A stretch of 64,000 bases of DNA from Nocardia sp. NBC_01730 (GTDB lineage Bacteria > Actinomycetota > Actinomycetes > Mycobacteriales > Mycobacteriaceae), in NCBI RefSeq assembly GCF_035920445.1, contig NZ_CP109162.1, positions 6,014,001 through 6,078,000 on the forward strand. The letters are read 5' to 3'. Positions within the stretch are counted from its first letter, which is position 1. Every line of letters begins with the position of its first letter. Both the position numbers and the translations under genes were made by a program. The notes beneath the pieces were generated by a model, which saw only the letters and a program-made list of their open reading frames with translations, was not told the DNA's origin and did not search any database. This document shows, piece after piece, positions 38,268 to 47,736 of this stretch.

Positions 38268-39230
38268 TCAGGCGGTGACCGCCAGCGTTGCGGCCAGCCC
38301 GAAGGCCAGCGCCATCACGACGGCCTCGACGACCGCGCGGTGCAGCGAAGCCTCCGCGTCCATCCGATGGGCGGCAGCCCGCGGCACCCAGGTGCGCCGC
38401 CACCACCAGCCGAGCGTGAGCAGCCCGATCAGGACTACGGTCTTCGCGAGCAAGATCCTGCCGTAGCCGGTCGTCACGAACGGCGTGATCCCGCCGACTC
38501 GAACCATCCCGTTCAGCAGGCCGGTCACTGCCACCGTCGCCACCAAGGGCAGCGCCACCGCCGAATACCTGGGTAGCGCGACCGCCCACTCTCCGCGCGT
38601 CCGTACGACCAGCGCCAGCGCGATCAACAACCCGAACCAGGCCGCCGCCGCGAGCGCGTGCACCGCGGCGAGCACCGAGCCGAACGCCTGCTGTGACATG
38701 TGTCCGGTGATCGGGCGCAGCGCCAGCGCGACCGCGGCGAACACCAGCACCAGGTCGGGCGATGCGGAGCCGGGGCGCCGGAAGGCAAGCGCGGATCCGC
38801 AGGCCACCACGCCGACTCCGACCAGGATCGCGATTCCGACCTGGCCGCCGCTGATATCGACGAGGTAGGTCCCGAACTCGCCTGTGCCGAGGTCTGTCGC
38901 CGGAACGCCGACCACCTCGGCCGCCTCGAAGACCAGCACGGCGAATTCGGCGCCCGCCCAGATCCCGACCAGCACCGCGAGCAGCCGCCACGGGATCCGC
39001 AGCCGGGGCTGCACCCTGGGCACCGCGGCCAGCCCGAGCACGGTCGCACCGACACCATCGGCGAACACCCGCACGACAGCCTCTGCGGGCAGCGTTTGCT
39101 GCGAGTTCAGTGCCCAGGCGAGCGCCACGCCGACCAGCCCGGACACGGCGACAAGCAGCGGCGAGGACCACGGTGCCCGGGCGGTCTCGCGTCGCGCACC
39201 ACCCGGGCCGCCGATCGCCATGCCGTTCAC
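38268..39230 (-). CDS. copD: CopD-family copper resistance membrane protein
   Basis: A 320-residue protein with about eight transmembrane helices. The CopD domain is in the C-terminal part (TGHMSQQAFGSVLAAVHALA, TTGYGRILLAKTVVLI), with the conserved His/Met residues expected for copper. It is likely to move copper across the membrane together with CopC. The GTG at 39228-39230 overlaps the copC stop (GTGA); an ATG nine bases later is an alternative start. It is the third gene of the YcnI-CopC-CopD cluster. Confidence 0.85.
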   Translation of the reverse strand: MNGMAIGGPGGARRETARAPWSSPLLVAVSGLVGVALAWALNSQQTLPAEAVVRVFADGVGATVLGLAAVPRVQPRLRIPWRLLAVLVGIWAGAEFAVLVFEAAEVVGVPATDLGTGEFGTYLVDISGGQVGIAILVGVGVVACGSALAFRRPGSASPDLVLVFAAVALALRPITGHMSQQAFGSVLAAVHALAAAAWFGLLIALALVVRTRGEWAVALPRYSAVALPLVATVAVTGLLNGMVRVGGITPFVTTGYGRILLAKTVVLIGLLTLGWWWRRTWVPRAAAHRMDAEASLHRAVVEAVVMALAFGLAATLAVTA

Positions 39231-39769
39231 CGTTCGGGGTTCCGGCTCCTGCCACCGAACAGCGCGAACGCCAGCCCACCGCCGAACAGCACGATCGCGC
39301 CGAGGATGAACACCCACAGCGGAATTCCGCCCGAGCCGTCCGCGTCGCCGTCGCCCGCCGTCGCGTTCGCCTTGGGACCCGGCGTCCCGCTTCCGGGTTT
39401 GCTGAGCGTGAAGTGCCGTTTGCCGCTGACCGGGTGGCCGTCGGCGGAGGTCACCCGATAGCCGATGGTGTACTCGCCGACCGGGCCCAGCTCGCCCACG
39501 GTGACGCTGACTGTCTTGCCTTCGACGACCGGATCGCCCTTGGACCACAGGTTGCCGTCCGGGCCGACCACGGTGAGCGACGGGAAGCTGGGTTGCAGCT
39601 CCTCGTTGAAGGTGATGCTGACCCGCGCCGGGCCGCTGTCGACGGTCGCGTTGTCGTCCGGCACGCTTGCGGTCGGCGTCGAATGCGCGGATGCGACTCC
39701 GGTCGCGGCGACACCGAATCCGAGCAGGAACAGGCCCGTCACGATGGCGGTGAGCAGACGGCGGGTCAC
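39227..39769 (-). CDS. copC: CopC-domain copper-binding protein, membrane-anchored
   Basis: A 180-residue exported protein. It has a signal peptide ending ASAHST, so the mature N-terminus carries the histidine that binds Cu(II) in CopC proteins. The beta-barrel domain follows (VSITFNEELQPSFPSLTVVG, YRVTSADGHPVSGKRHFTL, with DGHP and the second His). A linker, one C-terminal transmembrane helix and a short basic tail come last. It binds copper outside the membrane and passes it to CopD. GTG start overlapping the YcnI stop. Confidence 0.9.
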   Translation of the reverse strand: MTRRLLTAIVTGLFLLGFGVAATGVASAHSTPTASVPDDNATVDSGPARVSITFNEELQPSFPSLTVVGPDGNLWSKGDPVVEGKTVSVTVGELGPVGEYTIGYRVTSADGHPVSGKRHFTLSKPGSGTPGPKANATAGDGDADGSGGIPLWVFILGAIVLFGGGLAFALFGGRSRNPER

Positions 39770-40425
39770 GACCGCCGCCCGCGAATCACGTTGCCCAGAC
39801 CGAGTGCGACGCCGAGCAGGCCGAGCGCGAGGCCGACGCCGCCGAGCCAGCGGGCGGTGTCGTCGGTGTCGTGTTCGTCGGCGCGCGCGGCCGCACTGTC
39901 CGCCTGGTGTCCGTCTTCCGCGTTTTCTTTCGCCGCGGCCAAGGTGGCCGACGGCGCCGGGTGTTCGGGTTCGTCGCCGTCCGGGCCGACCGACTGATCC
40001 CAGCTGACCACCTTGCCGTCGGAATAGGTCTGCTTGGCGGGGAAGCTGACCGAATCCTGCTTGGGCAGTGGGCCGACGGACACCGTGAAACGCTGAAACT
40101 GACCTGGCGCGATGCCGGGAGCCCCTGGGTCCGCGGTCCAGGTGATCGCGGTGATCTCCGCCGCTGCGTTGCGTTCGACCTTGGCCGACCAACCCGGAAT
40201 CGATTCGGTCCGAGCGGATTTCAGGTTGGGAAGGGTGACGGTGAGTGCCGTGGTGCTCGCGGTGTCCGATTCGGTGGGGACCCGGAACGTGGCCACTGCG
40301 TACCCGCCCTGGGTTGCGCCGGGCACGTCCACCATGACGTGCGCGGCGGCGGTCCCGCAGGTGACCAGGACGAGACCTGCGGCGACCGCCGTTGTGCCGA
40401 CTGCGCGCGAAATCGAGCTGTGCAT
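39766..40425 (-). CDS. YcnI-family (DUF1775) copper-associated exported protein
   Basis: A 219-residue protein with a signal peptide (MHSSISRAVGTTAVAAG) ending TAAAHVMVDV; the His directly after cleavage is the copper ligand of YcnI proteins. A DUF1775 domain follows (GGYAVATFRVPTESD, TWTADPGAPGIAPGQFQ), then a His/Asp/Glu-rich linker and a C-terminal transmembrane helix. It acts outside the membrane in copper handling. AGAAGG precedes the ATG. It forms an operon with copC and copD through GTGA overlaps. Confidence 0.92.
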   Translation of the reverse strand: MHSSISRAVGTTAVAAGLVLVTCGTAAAHVMVDVPGATQGGYAVATFRVPTESDTASTTALTVTLPNLKSARTESIPGWSAKVERNAAAEITAITWTADPGAPGIAPGQFQRFTVSVGPLPKQDSVSFPAKQTYSDGKVVSWDQSVGPDGDEPEHPAPSATLAAAKENAEDGHQADSAAARADEHDTDDTARWLGGVGLALGLLGVALGLGNVIRGRRS

Positions 40426-40462
40426 GGAAAGCCTTCTGTCCGAGGGAAAGTGATGTCGGGTA

Positions 40463-40984
40463 TCAGACCGACACCGGTGGCGCGCGGGGGCCGATCGAGC
40501 CGTTCGGATGAAGGCGGTAAGCGGGGAGACCGGGATCGGACCAGTGTGGAGTGCCAACGATTCGCGCCCGTGGCGAAGCGAGCATTGCGCACAGCGCGGC
40601 GCTCGCGACCGCGTAGAGCGCCTCGGCGAGCACGATCAGTGCCGCACATCCCAGCGTCGCGATGGTGTGCGCGACAAGCATCCACCCGGTCGGCGGCGCG
40701 GATTCCGTGGTCCCGGCGTGGTTGTGCCCGAGCAGACCCGACAGCGCCGCGTGGCTCGCCAGCTGACCTGATCCGAGCAGAACGACCACGACGACCGGAT
40801 CCCGGCGCACCGGCACCGCGCCCGCCGCCGAACCCGCGGCCGCGGCGATCAGCAGAACAAGTGTCAGCTCGGTCGAGCCAGGGAAACCGCCGCCCGCGGC
40901 ACCATGCGCGGCCACGGCGAGCACGCCGACAAGTGCACCGACCAGACCACCGCGCAGGTGGCCGGTGATCGGTTGCGGTGGCAT
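40463..40984 (-). CDS. Four- or five-helix membrane protein beside the copper cluster
   Basis: A 173-residue protein of about five transmembrane helices with little else. A GLLGHNHAG loop and further His residues could bind metal. I do not recognise a named family, but similar small membrane proteins often precede ycnI-copCD in actinobacteria. It lies 38 bp upstream of the ycnI start and 11 bp downstream of the DUF6474 gene in the same direction, so it is probably co-transcribed with them. Confidence 0.65.
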   Translation of the reverse strand: MPPQPITGHLRGGLVGALVGVLAVAAHGAAGGGFPGSTELTLVLLIAAAAGSAAGAVPVRRDPVVVVVLLGSGQLASHAALSGLLGHNHAGTTESAPPTGWMLVAHTIATLGCAALIVLAEALYAVASAALCAMLASPRARIVGTPHWSDPGLPAYRLHPNGSIGPRAPPVSV

Positions 40985-40995
40985 CGCGACGGCGG

Positions 40996-41640
40996 TCAGC
41001 GCACGCCGAGGTGGGCCAGGACGTCGGCCTCGATCCCGGACAGCTCGTGGGCGATCGACGCATGCACGGCGCGGCGGCGTGCCGTGGGCAGCTGTTCGGT
41101 GGTGCGTACGGCGGCGGTCAGACTGCCTAGGCGGTCTCGAGTGGTGGCGACGAACTTGTGCGCCTCCCCTTCGTTCTTGCCGTTCCGCGCGGGGACCTTC
41201 TCCAGCGCCGCTTCGGCATTCGTGATCCTGGCCTGGAGCTTGGCGCCGTGCCCGGTGAAGTCGCCGAGCTGCTCGACACCGATTCCGAGCTGCTGGGCGC
41301 GGCGGGTGTCGAGCCTGCCGCGCAGGAACGTCGCACCACGATAGGCGAGCGGGGCGAGCACCGGGATGAGGACGCGAGCTACGCCGATGTACTTCTTGAC
41401 CTGGTTCGCGCTGAACGGATCACGCTCAGCCTTGGCGGCCACCTTCAGCGCGGCCTTCTCCTCCGCCTGGAACGTGGCGATCTGCGCTTTGGCGACTTTG
41501 CGCTGGGTGCGCGCCTCGGCGCGGCGGGCCTTGCGGTCGTTCTTCGCTGCGAGCCTGGCCTCGATCGCGGCCTTGTGTTTGAGGGCTTTCGCCTCGGCCC
41601 TGCGGCTCGGCCGCCGCTTGCGCTTCGTGAACAACCCCAT
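40996..41640 (-). CDS. DUF6474-type basic coiled-coil protein
   Basis: A 214-residue protein with a very basic N-terminal half (LFTKRKRRPSRRAEAKALKHK, then long Ala/Lys/Arg-rich helices) and a helical C-terminal half (RLDTRRAQQLGIGVEQLGDF ... HELSGIEADVLAHLGVR). One short hydrophobic stretch (VARVLIPVLAPLAYRG) may touch the membrane. It resembles the uncharacterised DUF6474 family of nocardiae and mycobacteria. The ATG follows GGAGGG. Function unknown. Confidence 0.7.
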   Translation of the reverse strand: MGLFTKRKRRPSRRAEAKALKHKAAIEARLAAKNDRKARRAEARTQRKVAKAQIATFQAEEKAALKVAAKAERDPFSANQVKKYIGVARVLIPVLAPLAYRGATFLRGRLDTRRAQQLGIGVEQLGDFTGHGAKLQARITNAEAALEKVPARNGKNEGEAHKFVATTRDRLGSLTAAVRTTEQLPTARRRAVHASIAHELSGIEADVLAHLGVR

Positions 41641-41816
41641 CGAAGGCCCTCCGTCATGCTGGTTTGCCATGGCGGTACGACGCCGGGGAAGGCCGTCCGC
41701 CCATGTCACACGGTTTGCCGACACCCTATCGGGTTCATGGTGACAGCCACGAGGGCAGTGCGGGCCGTGACCCTCGATTCGCGGAGTTGTCGGGGGGAGG
41801 GACCATACTGCTAAGC

Positions 41817-43577
41817 GTGGATTCGGACATCGGTGACCGACATGGTCGCAAGCGCAGCGGCACGGCCGTCGGTCGGCCTGCCGGCGCGCCGAACGCCTTC
41901 ATCGATGCCAGGGCGCTGATCGGCTGCCGACATCGGCTGCATCTGGACGCCGCCCATCCCGAGGCGCTGGTCGGGATTTCCGATGATCCGGGTGTACGCC
42001 AGCGCAGGGAAGCAGCCACCGCACACCGCACCAAGGTGCGCGACACACTGGTCGCGGCCGCGCCCGATGCCTGGGTGGTGATCGATCCCGGGCTGCGCGC
42101 CGCCGAGCGCGCCGAGGCGACGATGCGCGCGTGCGCGGCAGGGGCGCAACGGATCTGGGGTGGTCTGCTGCCGCAGGAGCTCGACACCGGCAGACGCGGT
42201 GGCTCCGAGATCCTGCTCCGCGATCCCGACCGCGGCGGGTACGTCCCGATCATCGTGGTGAACCACAAGGTGACCGACCCGCGTCAGCCCGAGCCTGCCG
42301 ACTTCCACCCGACCACGTCGGACCCATATCACTGGCATCCGCAACCAGATCCGCACCGCAAACTGCGCCCGCAACCCCGCGACCAGCAGCGCCTCGCCCA
42401 CCTCCACCGGATGCTGCAGCGCCACGGCCTGGCTAGCCCCGCGCTGGTCGGCGGCGTTATCGGCTACCACTTCGACCGCATCCTCGTGCACGACCTCGGC
42501 CCGCTGCTCGCCGACTACGACCAGCGCTATGCCGACCGGATCGCGGTGGTGCGCGGTGAGCTGCCGACCGCCCCGTCGAAGGTGCCCGAGTGCAGGCAGT
42601 GTCCGTGGTGGAAGCGCGGCATCGAGGGGCCGAGCTGCGAAGACCGGCTGATCGAACGCCGCGACGTCAGCCTGGTGGCGCCCGGTTCGCGCGCCGAGGT
42701 CCTTCGCGGGCACGGCGTCGAGACGATCGACGATCTCGCCTCCTGGGCCGGACCGGACCCCGAGGACTGGCAGCACGGCCCGTTCGACGAGGCGGTAGTC
42801 ACCGCGCGGGCGTGGATCACCGGCGCGCCGTTGGTCCGCAGGGTCGAGTCGGTGCGGGTGCGGCGAGCCGACGTCGAGGTGGATGTCGATCTGGAGAGCT
42901 TTCAGGAATACGGCGCCTACCTGTGGGGGACGCTGCTGGACGGGGTGTACCGCCCGTTCGTCACCTGGGACCCGCTGCCCACCGATGACGAGGGCCGTTC
43001 CTTCGGCGAGTTCTGGACCTGGCTGATGACGGTGCGTGCCGAGGCCGCAGCGGCCGGAAAAACCTTCGCCGCCTATTGCTATTCGCGCACCGCCGAGGAC
43101 AAATGGCTGTACGAGTCGGCGCGCAGGTTCGCGGGTCGCCCCGGCGTGCCCACGGTGGACCAGGTGCGCGCGTTCGTGGACGGGCCGCAGTGGGTGGACA
43201 TGTTCCAGGCCGTCTCGGACCAGTTCATCTGCCCGAACGGCAAGGGGCTCAAGAAGATCGCGCCGGTCGCCGGATTCGCCTGGCGCGACCCGGAGGCGGG
43301 CGGGGAGGCGTCGATGAGCTGGTATCGGCTGGCCGTCGGCTACGACGGCGCGCCCGATCTCACCCAGCGCACCCGGTTGCTGGAGTACAACGAGGACGAC
43401 GTCCGCGCCACCCAGGTGCTGCGCGAATGGATGACACGCAGAGCCGACGTGGAGGTTCCTGGCCTCGCCGATTTCGGGCAAGTGCCTGATCTGCGGCCTG
43501 ACGGGAGCCTCCGTGGTTACGCCGTGCTGCCTCCGCTGGCTCCGTCGCTCGGCCGCGGCGGTACCATCGCGACGTGA
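41817..43577 (+). CDS. TM0106-family RecB-like nuclease
   Basis: A 586-residue protein. The N-terminal part carries a RecB/PD-(D/E)XK-like nuclease (IIVVNHKVTDPRQPEP, with Cys residues VPECRQCPWWKRGIEGPSC that probably bind an iron-sulfur cluster as in Cas4). The C-terminal part carries an RNase H-like fold (DLESFQEYGAYLWGTLLDG, then YNEDDVRATQVLREWM). This is the TM0106/Rv2119 architecture. It probably acts in DNA or RNA processing; its substrate is unknown. The GTG at 41817 follows CATACT by eight bases and may be leaderless. It overlaps htpG by four bases. Confidence 0.85.
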   Translation: MDSDIGDRHGRKRSGTAVGRPAGAPNAFIDARALIGCRHRLHLDAAHPEALVGISDDPGVRQRREAATAHRTKVRDTLVAAAPDAWVVIDPGLRAAERAEATMRACAAGAQRIWGGLLPQELDTGRRGGSEILLRDPDRGGYVPIIVVNHKVTDPRQPEPADFHPTTSDPYHWHPQPDPHRKLRPQPRDQQRLAHLHRMLQRHGLASPALVGGVIGYHFDRILVHDLGPLLADYDQRYADRIAVVRGELPTAPSKVPECRQCPWWKRGIEGPSCEDRLIERRDVSLVAPGSRAEVLRGHGVETIDDLASWAGPDPEDWQHGPFDEAVVTARAWITGAPLVRRVESVRVRRADVEVDVDLESFQEYGAYLWGTLLDGVYRPFVTWDPLPTDDEGRSFGEFWTWLMTVRAEAAAAGKTFAAYCYSRTAEDKWLYESARRFAGRPGVPTVDQVRAFVDGPQWVDMFQAVSDQFICPNGKGLKKIAPVAGFAWRDPEAGGEASMSWYRLAVGYDGAPDLTQRTRLLEYNEDDVRATQVLREWMTRRADVEVPGLADFGQVPDLRPDGSLRGYAVLPPLAPSLGRGGTIAT

Positions 43578-45532
43578 CAGAGCACGTCGAACAACTCGAG
43601 TTCCAGGCAGAGACGCATCAGCTCCTCGAGCTGATGATCCATTCGGTCTACTCGAACAAGGACACTTTCCTGCGGGAGCTGATCTCGAACTCCTCCGACG
43701 CGCTGGACAAGCTGCGGCTGGAGTCCTTCAGGGACAAGGATCTGCACGTCGACACGTCGGACCTGCACATTGAGCTGGAGGTCGACAAGGACAACCGGAT
43801 CCTGACCGTGCGGGACAACGGCATCGGAATGTCGCGCGCCGAGGTGGTCGACCTGATCGGCACCCTCGCCAAGTCGGGCACCGCCGAGCTGCGTAAGAAG
43901 TTGAACGAGGCCAAATCCGAGGCCGCGGCCGAGGAGTTGATCGGCCAGTTCGGTATCGGCTTCTACTCGACCTTCATGGTTGCCGACACGGTTGTGCTGA
44001 CCACTCGGCGGGCGGGGGAGGCGGAGGGCACCCGCTGGGAGTCGGCCGCGGGCAGCTCGACCTACACCATCGAAACCCTGGACGAAGCACCGCAGGGCAC
44101 CGCCGTGTCGCTGCACCTGAAGCCTGCCGACGAGGATGACCACCTCTTCGACTACACCCAGGAGTGGAAGCTCCGGGAGATCATCAAGAAGTACTCCGAC
44201 TTCATCGCATGGCCGATCCGTATGCAGGTCGAGCGGACGGTCAAGGAGGGCGAAGGCGAGGATGCGAAAGAAACGACGATCCTCGAGGAGCAGACCCTCA
44301 ACTCCATGAAGGCGCTGTGGACCCGCCCGAAGAGCGAGGTCAGCGACGAGGAGTACAAGGAGTTCTACAAGCACGTCAGCCACGGCTGGGACGATCCGCT
44401 GGAGATCATCCCGCTGAAGGCCGAAGGCACCTTCGAGTATCAGGCCTTGTTGTTCATTCCGTCGCATGCTCCGTTCGACCTGTTCACCCGGGAGCACAAG
44501 CGTGGCGTGCAGCTCTACGTCAAGCGGGTGTTCATCATGGACAACTGTGAAGAGTTGATGCCGGAGTACCTGCGCTTCGTCAAAGGTGTGGTCGACGCGC
44601 AGGACCTGTCGCTGAACGTTTCTCGCGAGATCCTGCAGCAGGACCGCCAGATCCAGATGATCCGCAAGCGGCTGGTGAAGAAGGTGCTCGCCACGGTCAA
44701 GGATCTGCAGGGTGCCGAGGACCAGACGAACTACCAGACCTTCTGGAAGGAATTCGGCCGCGTCCTCAAGGAGGGACTGCTGTCGGACTTCGACAACCGA
44801 GACACCATCCTGCAGGTCTCCTCGTTCGCCTCGACCAACTCCGAGACCGAGCTGACCACGCTCGCGCAGTACCTGGAGCGGATGCCCGAGGGCCAGGACA
44901 CGATCTATTACATGACCGGCGAGTCCCGCCAGCAGATCGAGAGCTCCCCGCACCTCGAGGCATTCAAGGCCAAGGGCCGCGAGGTGCTGGTCCTCATCGA
45001 CCCGGTCGACGAGATGTGGGTCGGTTCGGTGCCCGAGTTCGAGGGCAAGGCCTTCCAGTCCATCGCCAAGGGCGAGGTCGACCTGGAGACCGAGGAGGAG
45101 AAGAAGGCCTCCGAAGCACTGCGCGAACAGCAGGACAAGGATTTCTCCGACGTGCTCACATGGCTGGGCAAGGCGCTGGAGGAGAATGTGAAGGAGGTCC
45201 GCCTGACCAACCGGCTCACCACCTCCCCCGCCTGCCTGGTCGGCGATGTCTTCGACTTCACGCCGATGTTGGAGCGGATGTACCGCGCCTCAGGCCAAGC
45301 GCTGCCGGAGTCCAAGCGGATTCTGGAGCTCAATCCGACCCACCCGCTGGTCACCGGCCTGCGAGATGCCTACTCGGGCAAGAAGGACGAGGCCGATGCC
45401 GGCACTGCGACCGATCTGGCCGAAACCGCCGAACTGCTTTACGGCACGGCGGTGCTGGCCGAGGGCGGCGAGCTGAAGGACCCGGCGCACTTCGCGCACA
45501 TCCTCACCGATCGGCTCACCCGCACGCTCTGA
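43574..45532 (+). CDS. htpG: Molecular chaperone HtpG (Hsp90)
   Basis: A 652-residue Hsp90 with an intact GHKL ATPase domain: ELISNSSDALDKLRLES, DNGIGM and GQFGIGFYS lid motifs. A middle domain and a C-terminal dimerisation domain follow; the extreme C-terminus lacks the eukaryotic MEEVD. It folds and remodels client proteins under stress. The GTG start overlaps the stop of the nuclease gene (GTGA), so translation is coupled. A hairpin follows the stop codon. Confidence 0.97.
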   Translation: MTEHVEQLEFQAETHQLLELMIHSVYSNKDTFLRELISNSSDALDKLRLESFRDKDLHVDTSDLHIELEVDKDNRILTVRDNGIGMSRAEVVDLIGTLAKSGTAELRKKLNEAKSEAAAEELIGQFGIGFYSTFMVADTVVLTTRRAGEAEGTRWESAAGSSTYTIETLDEAPQGTAVSLHLKPADEDDHLFDYTQEWKLREIIKKYSDFIAWPIRMQVERTVKEGEGEDAKETTILEEQTLNSMKALWTRPKSEVSDEEYKEFYKHVSHGWDDPLEIIPLKAEGTFEYQALLFIPSHAPFDLFTREHKRGVQLYVKRVFIMDNCEELMPEYLRFVKGVVDAQDLSLNVSREILQQDRQIQMIRKRLVKKVLATVKDLQGAEDQTNYQTFWKEFGRVLKEGLLSDFDNRDTILQVSSFASTNSETELTTLAQYLERMPEGQDTIYYMTGESRQQIESSPHLEAFKAKGREVLVLIDPVDEMWVGSVPEFEGKAFQSIAKGEVDLETEEEKKASEALREQQDKDFSDVLTWLGKALEENVKEVRLTNRLTTSPACLVGDVFDFTPMLERMYRASGQALPESKRILELNPTHPLVTGLRDAYSGKKDEADAGTATDLAETAELLYGTAVLAEGGELKDPAHFAHILTDRLTRTL

Positions 45533-45539
45533 GTCGCTT

Positions 45540-45574
45540 GCGACCGGAGGCCATCGACGATGTCCTCCGGTCGC
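45540..45574 (+). terminator. Hairpin after htpG
   Basis: GCGACCGGAGG (45540-45550) and CCTCCGGTCGC (45564-45574) form an 11-bp stem with a 13-base loop, seven bases after the stop. There is no T-run. The following 240 bases hold no recognised gene. Confidence 0.6.
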
Positions 45575-45811
45575 GGCCTGTCCGACGGAGCCACTCCGCA
45601 ACCACGCTGTCGTTGCGGCGGCATCGGTGTGTGCCAGTGGGCACGGGCGCTCATCCCGGTACTCCTTTGGCGGGATATCCGCTGGCCATTCGAAATGGCA
45701 CAGCCTGGGTTCGGTTGAACTCCCTTCGCGCACAGTGAAATTCATAGAACTGGGGCGCTGATACCGGTGTGGCGCGGTTAGGATTTGGACGATCGAAAGG
45801 ATCGTCAGAGC

Positions 45812-46630
45812 ATGTCCGCAAACCCGTTTGCCATCGCCGAGCCGTGGGATCTCGTCGCCGATGGATACGCCGAGTTCGCCCCCGCTGTCATGCAGCCGTT
45901 CTCCGCGCGTGCGCTCGGGTTCGCCTCGCTGTCGCCGGTTTCGGAGGTCGTGGATGTCGCCGCCGGACCGGGCACGCTCAGCCTGCTGGCAGCCGACCAG
46001 GTGGCGCGGGTCGAGGCCATCGATTTCTCCGAGTCGATGATCGCGCTGCTTGCGGAAAACGCGGCGGCCGCCGGGCTGACGAACATCGCGGCGCAGGTGG
46101 GGGACGGGCAGGCGCTGCCGTTCGACAGTGACCGGTTCGACGCCGGATTCTCGATGTTCGGGCTGATGTTCTTCCCGGAGCGTGCCAAAGGTTTCGCCGA
46201 GCTGTACCGGGTGCTGCGGCCGGGCGGAACGGCGGTGGTGTCGAGCTGGGCGCCGGTCGTGGAGTCGCCGCTGATGCGGATGATGTTCGGCGCCCTCGCT
46301 GCCGCCGATCCGAACATTCACGAGCCGCAGCCCAACTTCCTGAGCCTGGAGAACCCGCAGGTCTTCGAATCCGAGATGCGCGGCGCCGGGTTCGAAGCTG
46401 TCTCGATCCAGCGGCATTCGATCGCGCTCACCTTCGGCAGCCCCGAGGAGATGTGGGAGACCATGGTGCGCAGCAGCGCGCCGCTGGAACTCATGCGCCA
46501 CAGCGTCGGGCCGGAGGTGTGGGCCGAGCGCGCGACGTTGATGAAGGCCTTTCTCGTGGCGAATTACCGGCCGAACTGTCCGCTGTCCACCACCGCCTAT
46601 CTCGGCATCGGGCACAAGCCGGAGGGCTGA
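45812..46630 (+). CDS. Class I SAM-dependent methyltransferase
   Basis: A 272-residue methyltransferase of the UbiE/COQ5-like type: VVDVAAGPGTLSLLAA (motif I), the Asp in AIDFSES, FDAGFSMFGLMFFPERAKGF and VLRPGGTAVVSSWAP. The C-terminal part is typical of small-molecule O- or C-methyltransferases; the substrate is unknown. The start MSANPFAIAEPW is preferred; the earlier ATG lacks a ribosome site. Convergent with a dehydrogenase gene across a strong hairpin. Confidence 0.87.
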   Translation: MSANPFAIAEPWDLVADGYAEFAPAVMQPFSARALGFASLSPVSEVVDVAAGPGTLSLLAADQVARVEAIDFSESMIALLAENAAAAGLTNIAAQVGDGQALPFDSDRFDAGFSMFGLMFFPERAKGFAELYRVLRPGGTAVVSSWAPVVESPLMRMMFGALAAADPNIHEPQPNFLSLENPQVFESEMRGAGFEAVSIQRHSIALTFGSPEEMWETMVRSSAPLELMRHSVGPEVWAERATLMKAFLVANYRPNCPLSTTAYLGIGHKPEG

Positions 46631-46638
46631 AACGAGAA

Positions 46639-46673
46639 CTGCGCATGGTCCTCCGAGGAAGGACCATGCGCAG
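46639..46673. terminator. Bidirectional terminator between convergent genes
   Basis: CTGCGCATGGTCCT and AGGACCATGCGCAG form a perfect 14-bp stem with a 7-base loop, between the methyltransferase and dehydrogenase stop codons. Confidence 0.88.
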
Positions 46674-46692
46674 CCGCTGCGTCGGCGCGGAA

Positions 46693-47460
46693 TTACCGCG
46701 GGGCCATGCGCAGCGCGCCGTCCATGCGGATGGTCTCGCCGTTCAGGTAGTCGTGCTCGACGATGTATTGCGACAGCTGCGCGTACTCGTCCGGACGGCC
46801 GAGGCGGGACGGGAAGGGAACGCCGGCCTCGAGTCCCTTGCGATACTCCTCGGTGACGCCGGCCAGCATCGGGGTGTCGATGATGCCAGGGGCGATGGTG
46901 TTCACGCGGATGCCGAACTGGGCGAGGTCGCGCGCGGCGGGAACGGTCATGCCGTGCACGCCGCCCTTGGAGGCGGAGTACGCGATCTGGCCGATCTGGC
47001 CCTCGAACGCGGCGACCGATGCGGTGTTGATGATGACGCCGCGCTGGCCGTACTCGTCGACGGCGTCGGTCTTGGCGATCGCGTCGGCGGCCAGCCGCAT
47101 GACGTTGAAGGTGCCGAGCAGGTTCACGGTGATGACCGTGCGGAACAGTTCCAGGTCGTGCGGGCCGTTCTTGGACAGGATCCGGCCTGCCCAGCCGACA
47201 CCGGCGCAGTTGACCACGATGCGCAGCGGCGCGCCCGACTCGACGACCTTCGCGACCGCCGCGCCGACCTCGTCGTTGCTGGTCACATCGGCCGGGAGCA
47301 GGGTGACCCCGGCGGGCATGTTGTCGCCGGCGCGCTCGATCGACTGCGGCACATCAAGTCCGAAGACGGTGGCACCGAGCTCGGCGAAACGCTTGGCGGT
47401 GGCGGCGCCGAGGCCGGACGCACCTCCGGTGACAATAGCGGCGGAACCCGAAATCTCCAC
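46693..47460 (-). CDS. Short-chain dehydrogenase (3-hydroxyacyl-CoA dehydrogenase-like)
   Basis: A 255-residue SDR: TGGASGLG (cofactor), an Asp after strand 2 (GLDVPQS, NAD preference), NCAGVG, catalytic Ser (INTASVAAF), and YSASKGG. GQRGVIINTASVAAFEGQ and the APGIIDTPML end resemble type II 3-hydroxyacyl-CoA dehydrogenases (HSD10-like), which work in beta-oxidation; substrate not proven. The GTG at 47458-47460 follows GAGAGGACC; the frame upstream is not needed. Divergent from a TetR gene, which probably regulates it. Confidence 0.88.
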   Translation of the reverse strand: MEISGSAAIVTGGASGLGAATAKRFAELGATVFGLDVPQSIERAGDNMPAGVTLLPADVTSNDEVGAAVAKVVESGAPLRIVVNCAGVGWAGRILSKNGPHDLELFRTVITVNLLGTFNVMRLAADAIAKTDAVDEYGQRGVIINTASVAAFEGQIGQIAYSASKGGVHGMTVPAARDLAQFGIRVNTIAPGIIDTPMLAGVTEEYRKGLEAGVPFPSRLGRPDEYAQLSQYIVEHDYLNGETIRMDGALRMAPR

Positions 47461-47736
47461 GATGGTCCTCTCGTTCGTGACAGCCAGTTGGCCCTTTGTC
47501 AATTGCACCCTAACTGGTCTTATATGAGAGGCCCAGCATGGCTCCCTCGCGCCAGGACACCCTTGGCGAACTGTTTGCGAACGGGAATGTTCGGCGGCGG
47601 TGCCGTCGCCGCGTCAGTGGTCATGCCGGCGTTCGGGGTCGGCCCGATCCGACCGGCCACCTGTCGGAGGGCCAACCGACACGACCCCGCAGAATGGAAC
47701 GGTCAGCCAAGACCGACCGAACACCGGAGTTACCGA
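47461..47736. promoter_or_regulatory. Divergent promoter region between dehydrogenase and TetR genes
   Basis: A 276-bp region with AT-rich sequence near 47490-47530 (TTATATGAG). It probably carries both promoters and the TetR operator; no clear palindrome was identified by eye. Confidence 0.4.

Noticed and set aside
46453..47736. The 5' part of a 651-codon frame ending in the TetR gene
   Set aside because: It overlaps the methyltransferase and the dehydrogenase gene; only the last 223 codons (from 47737) are a TetR regulator with a ribosome site.
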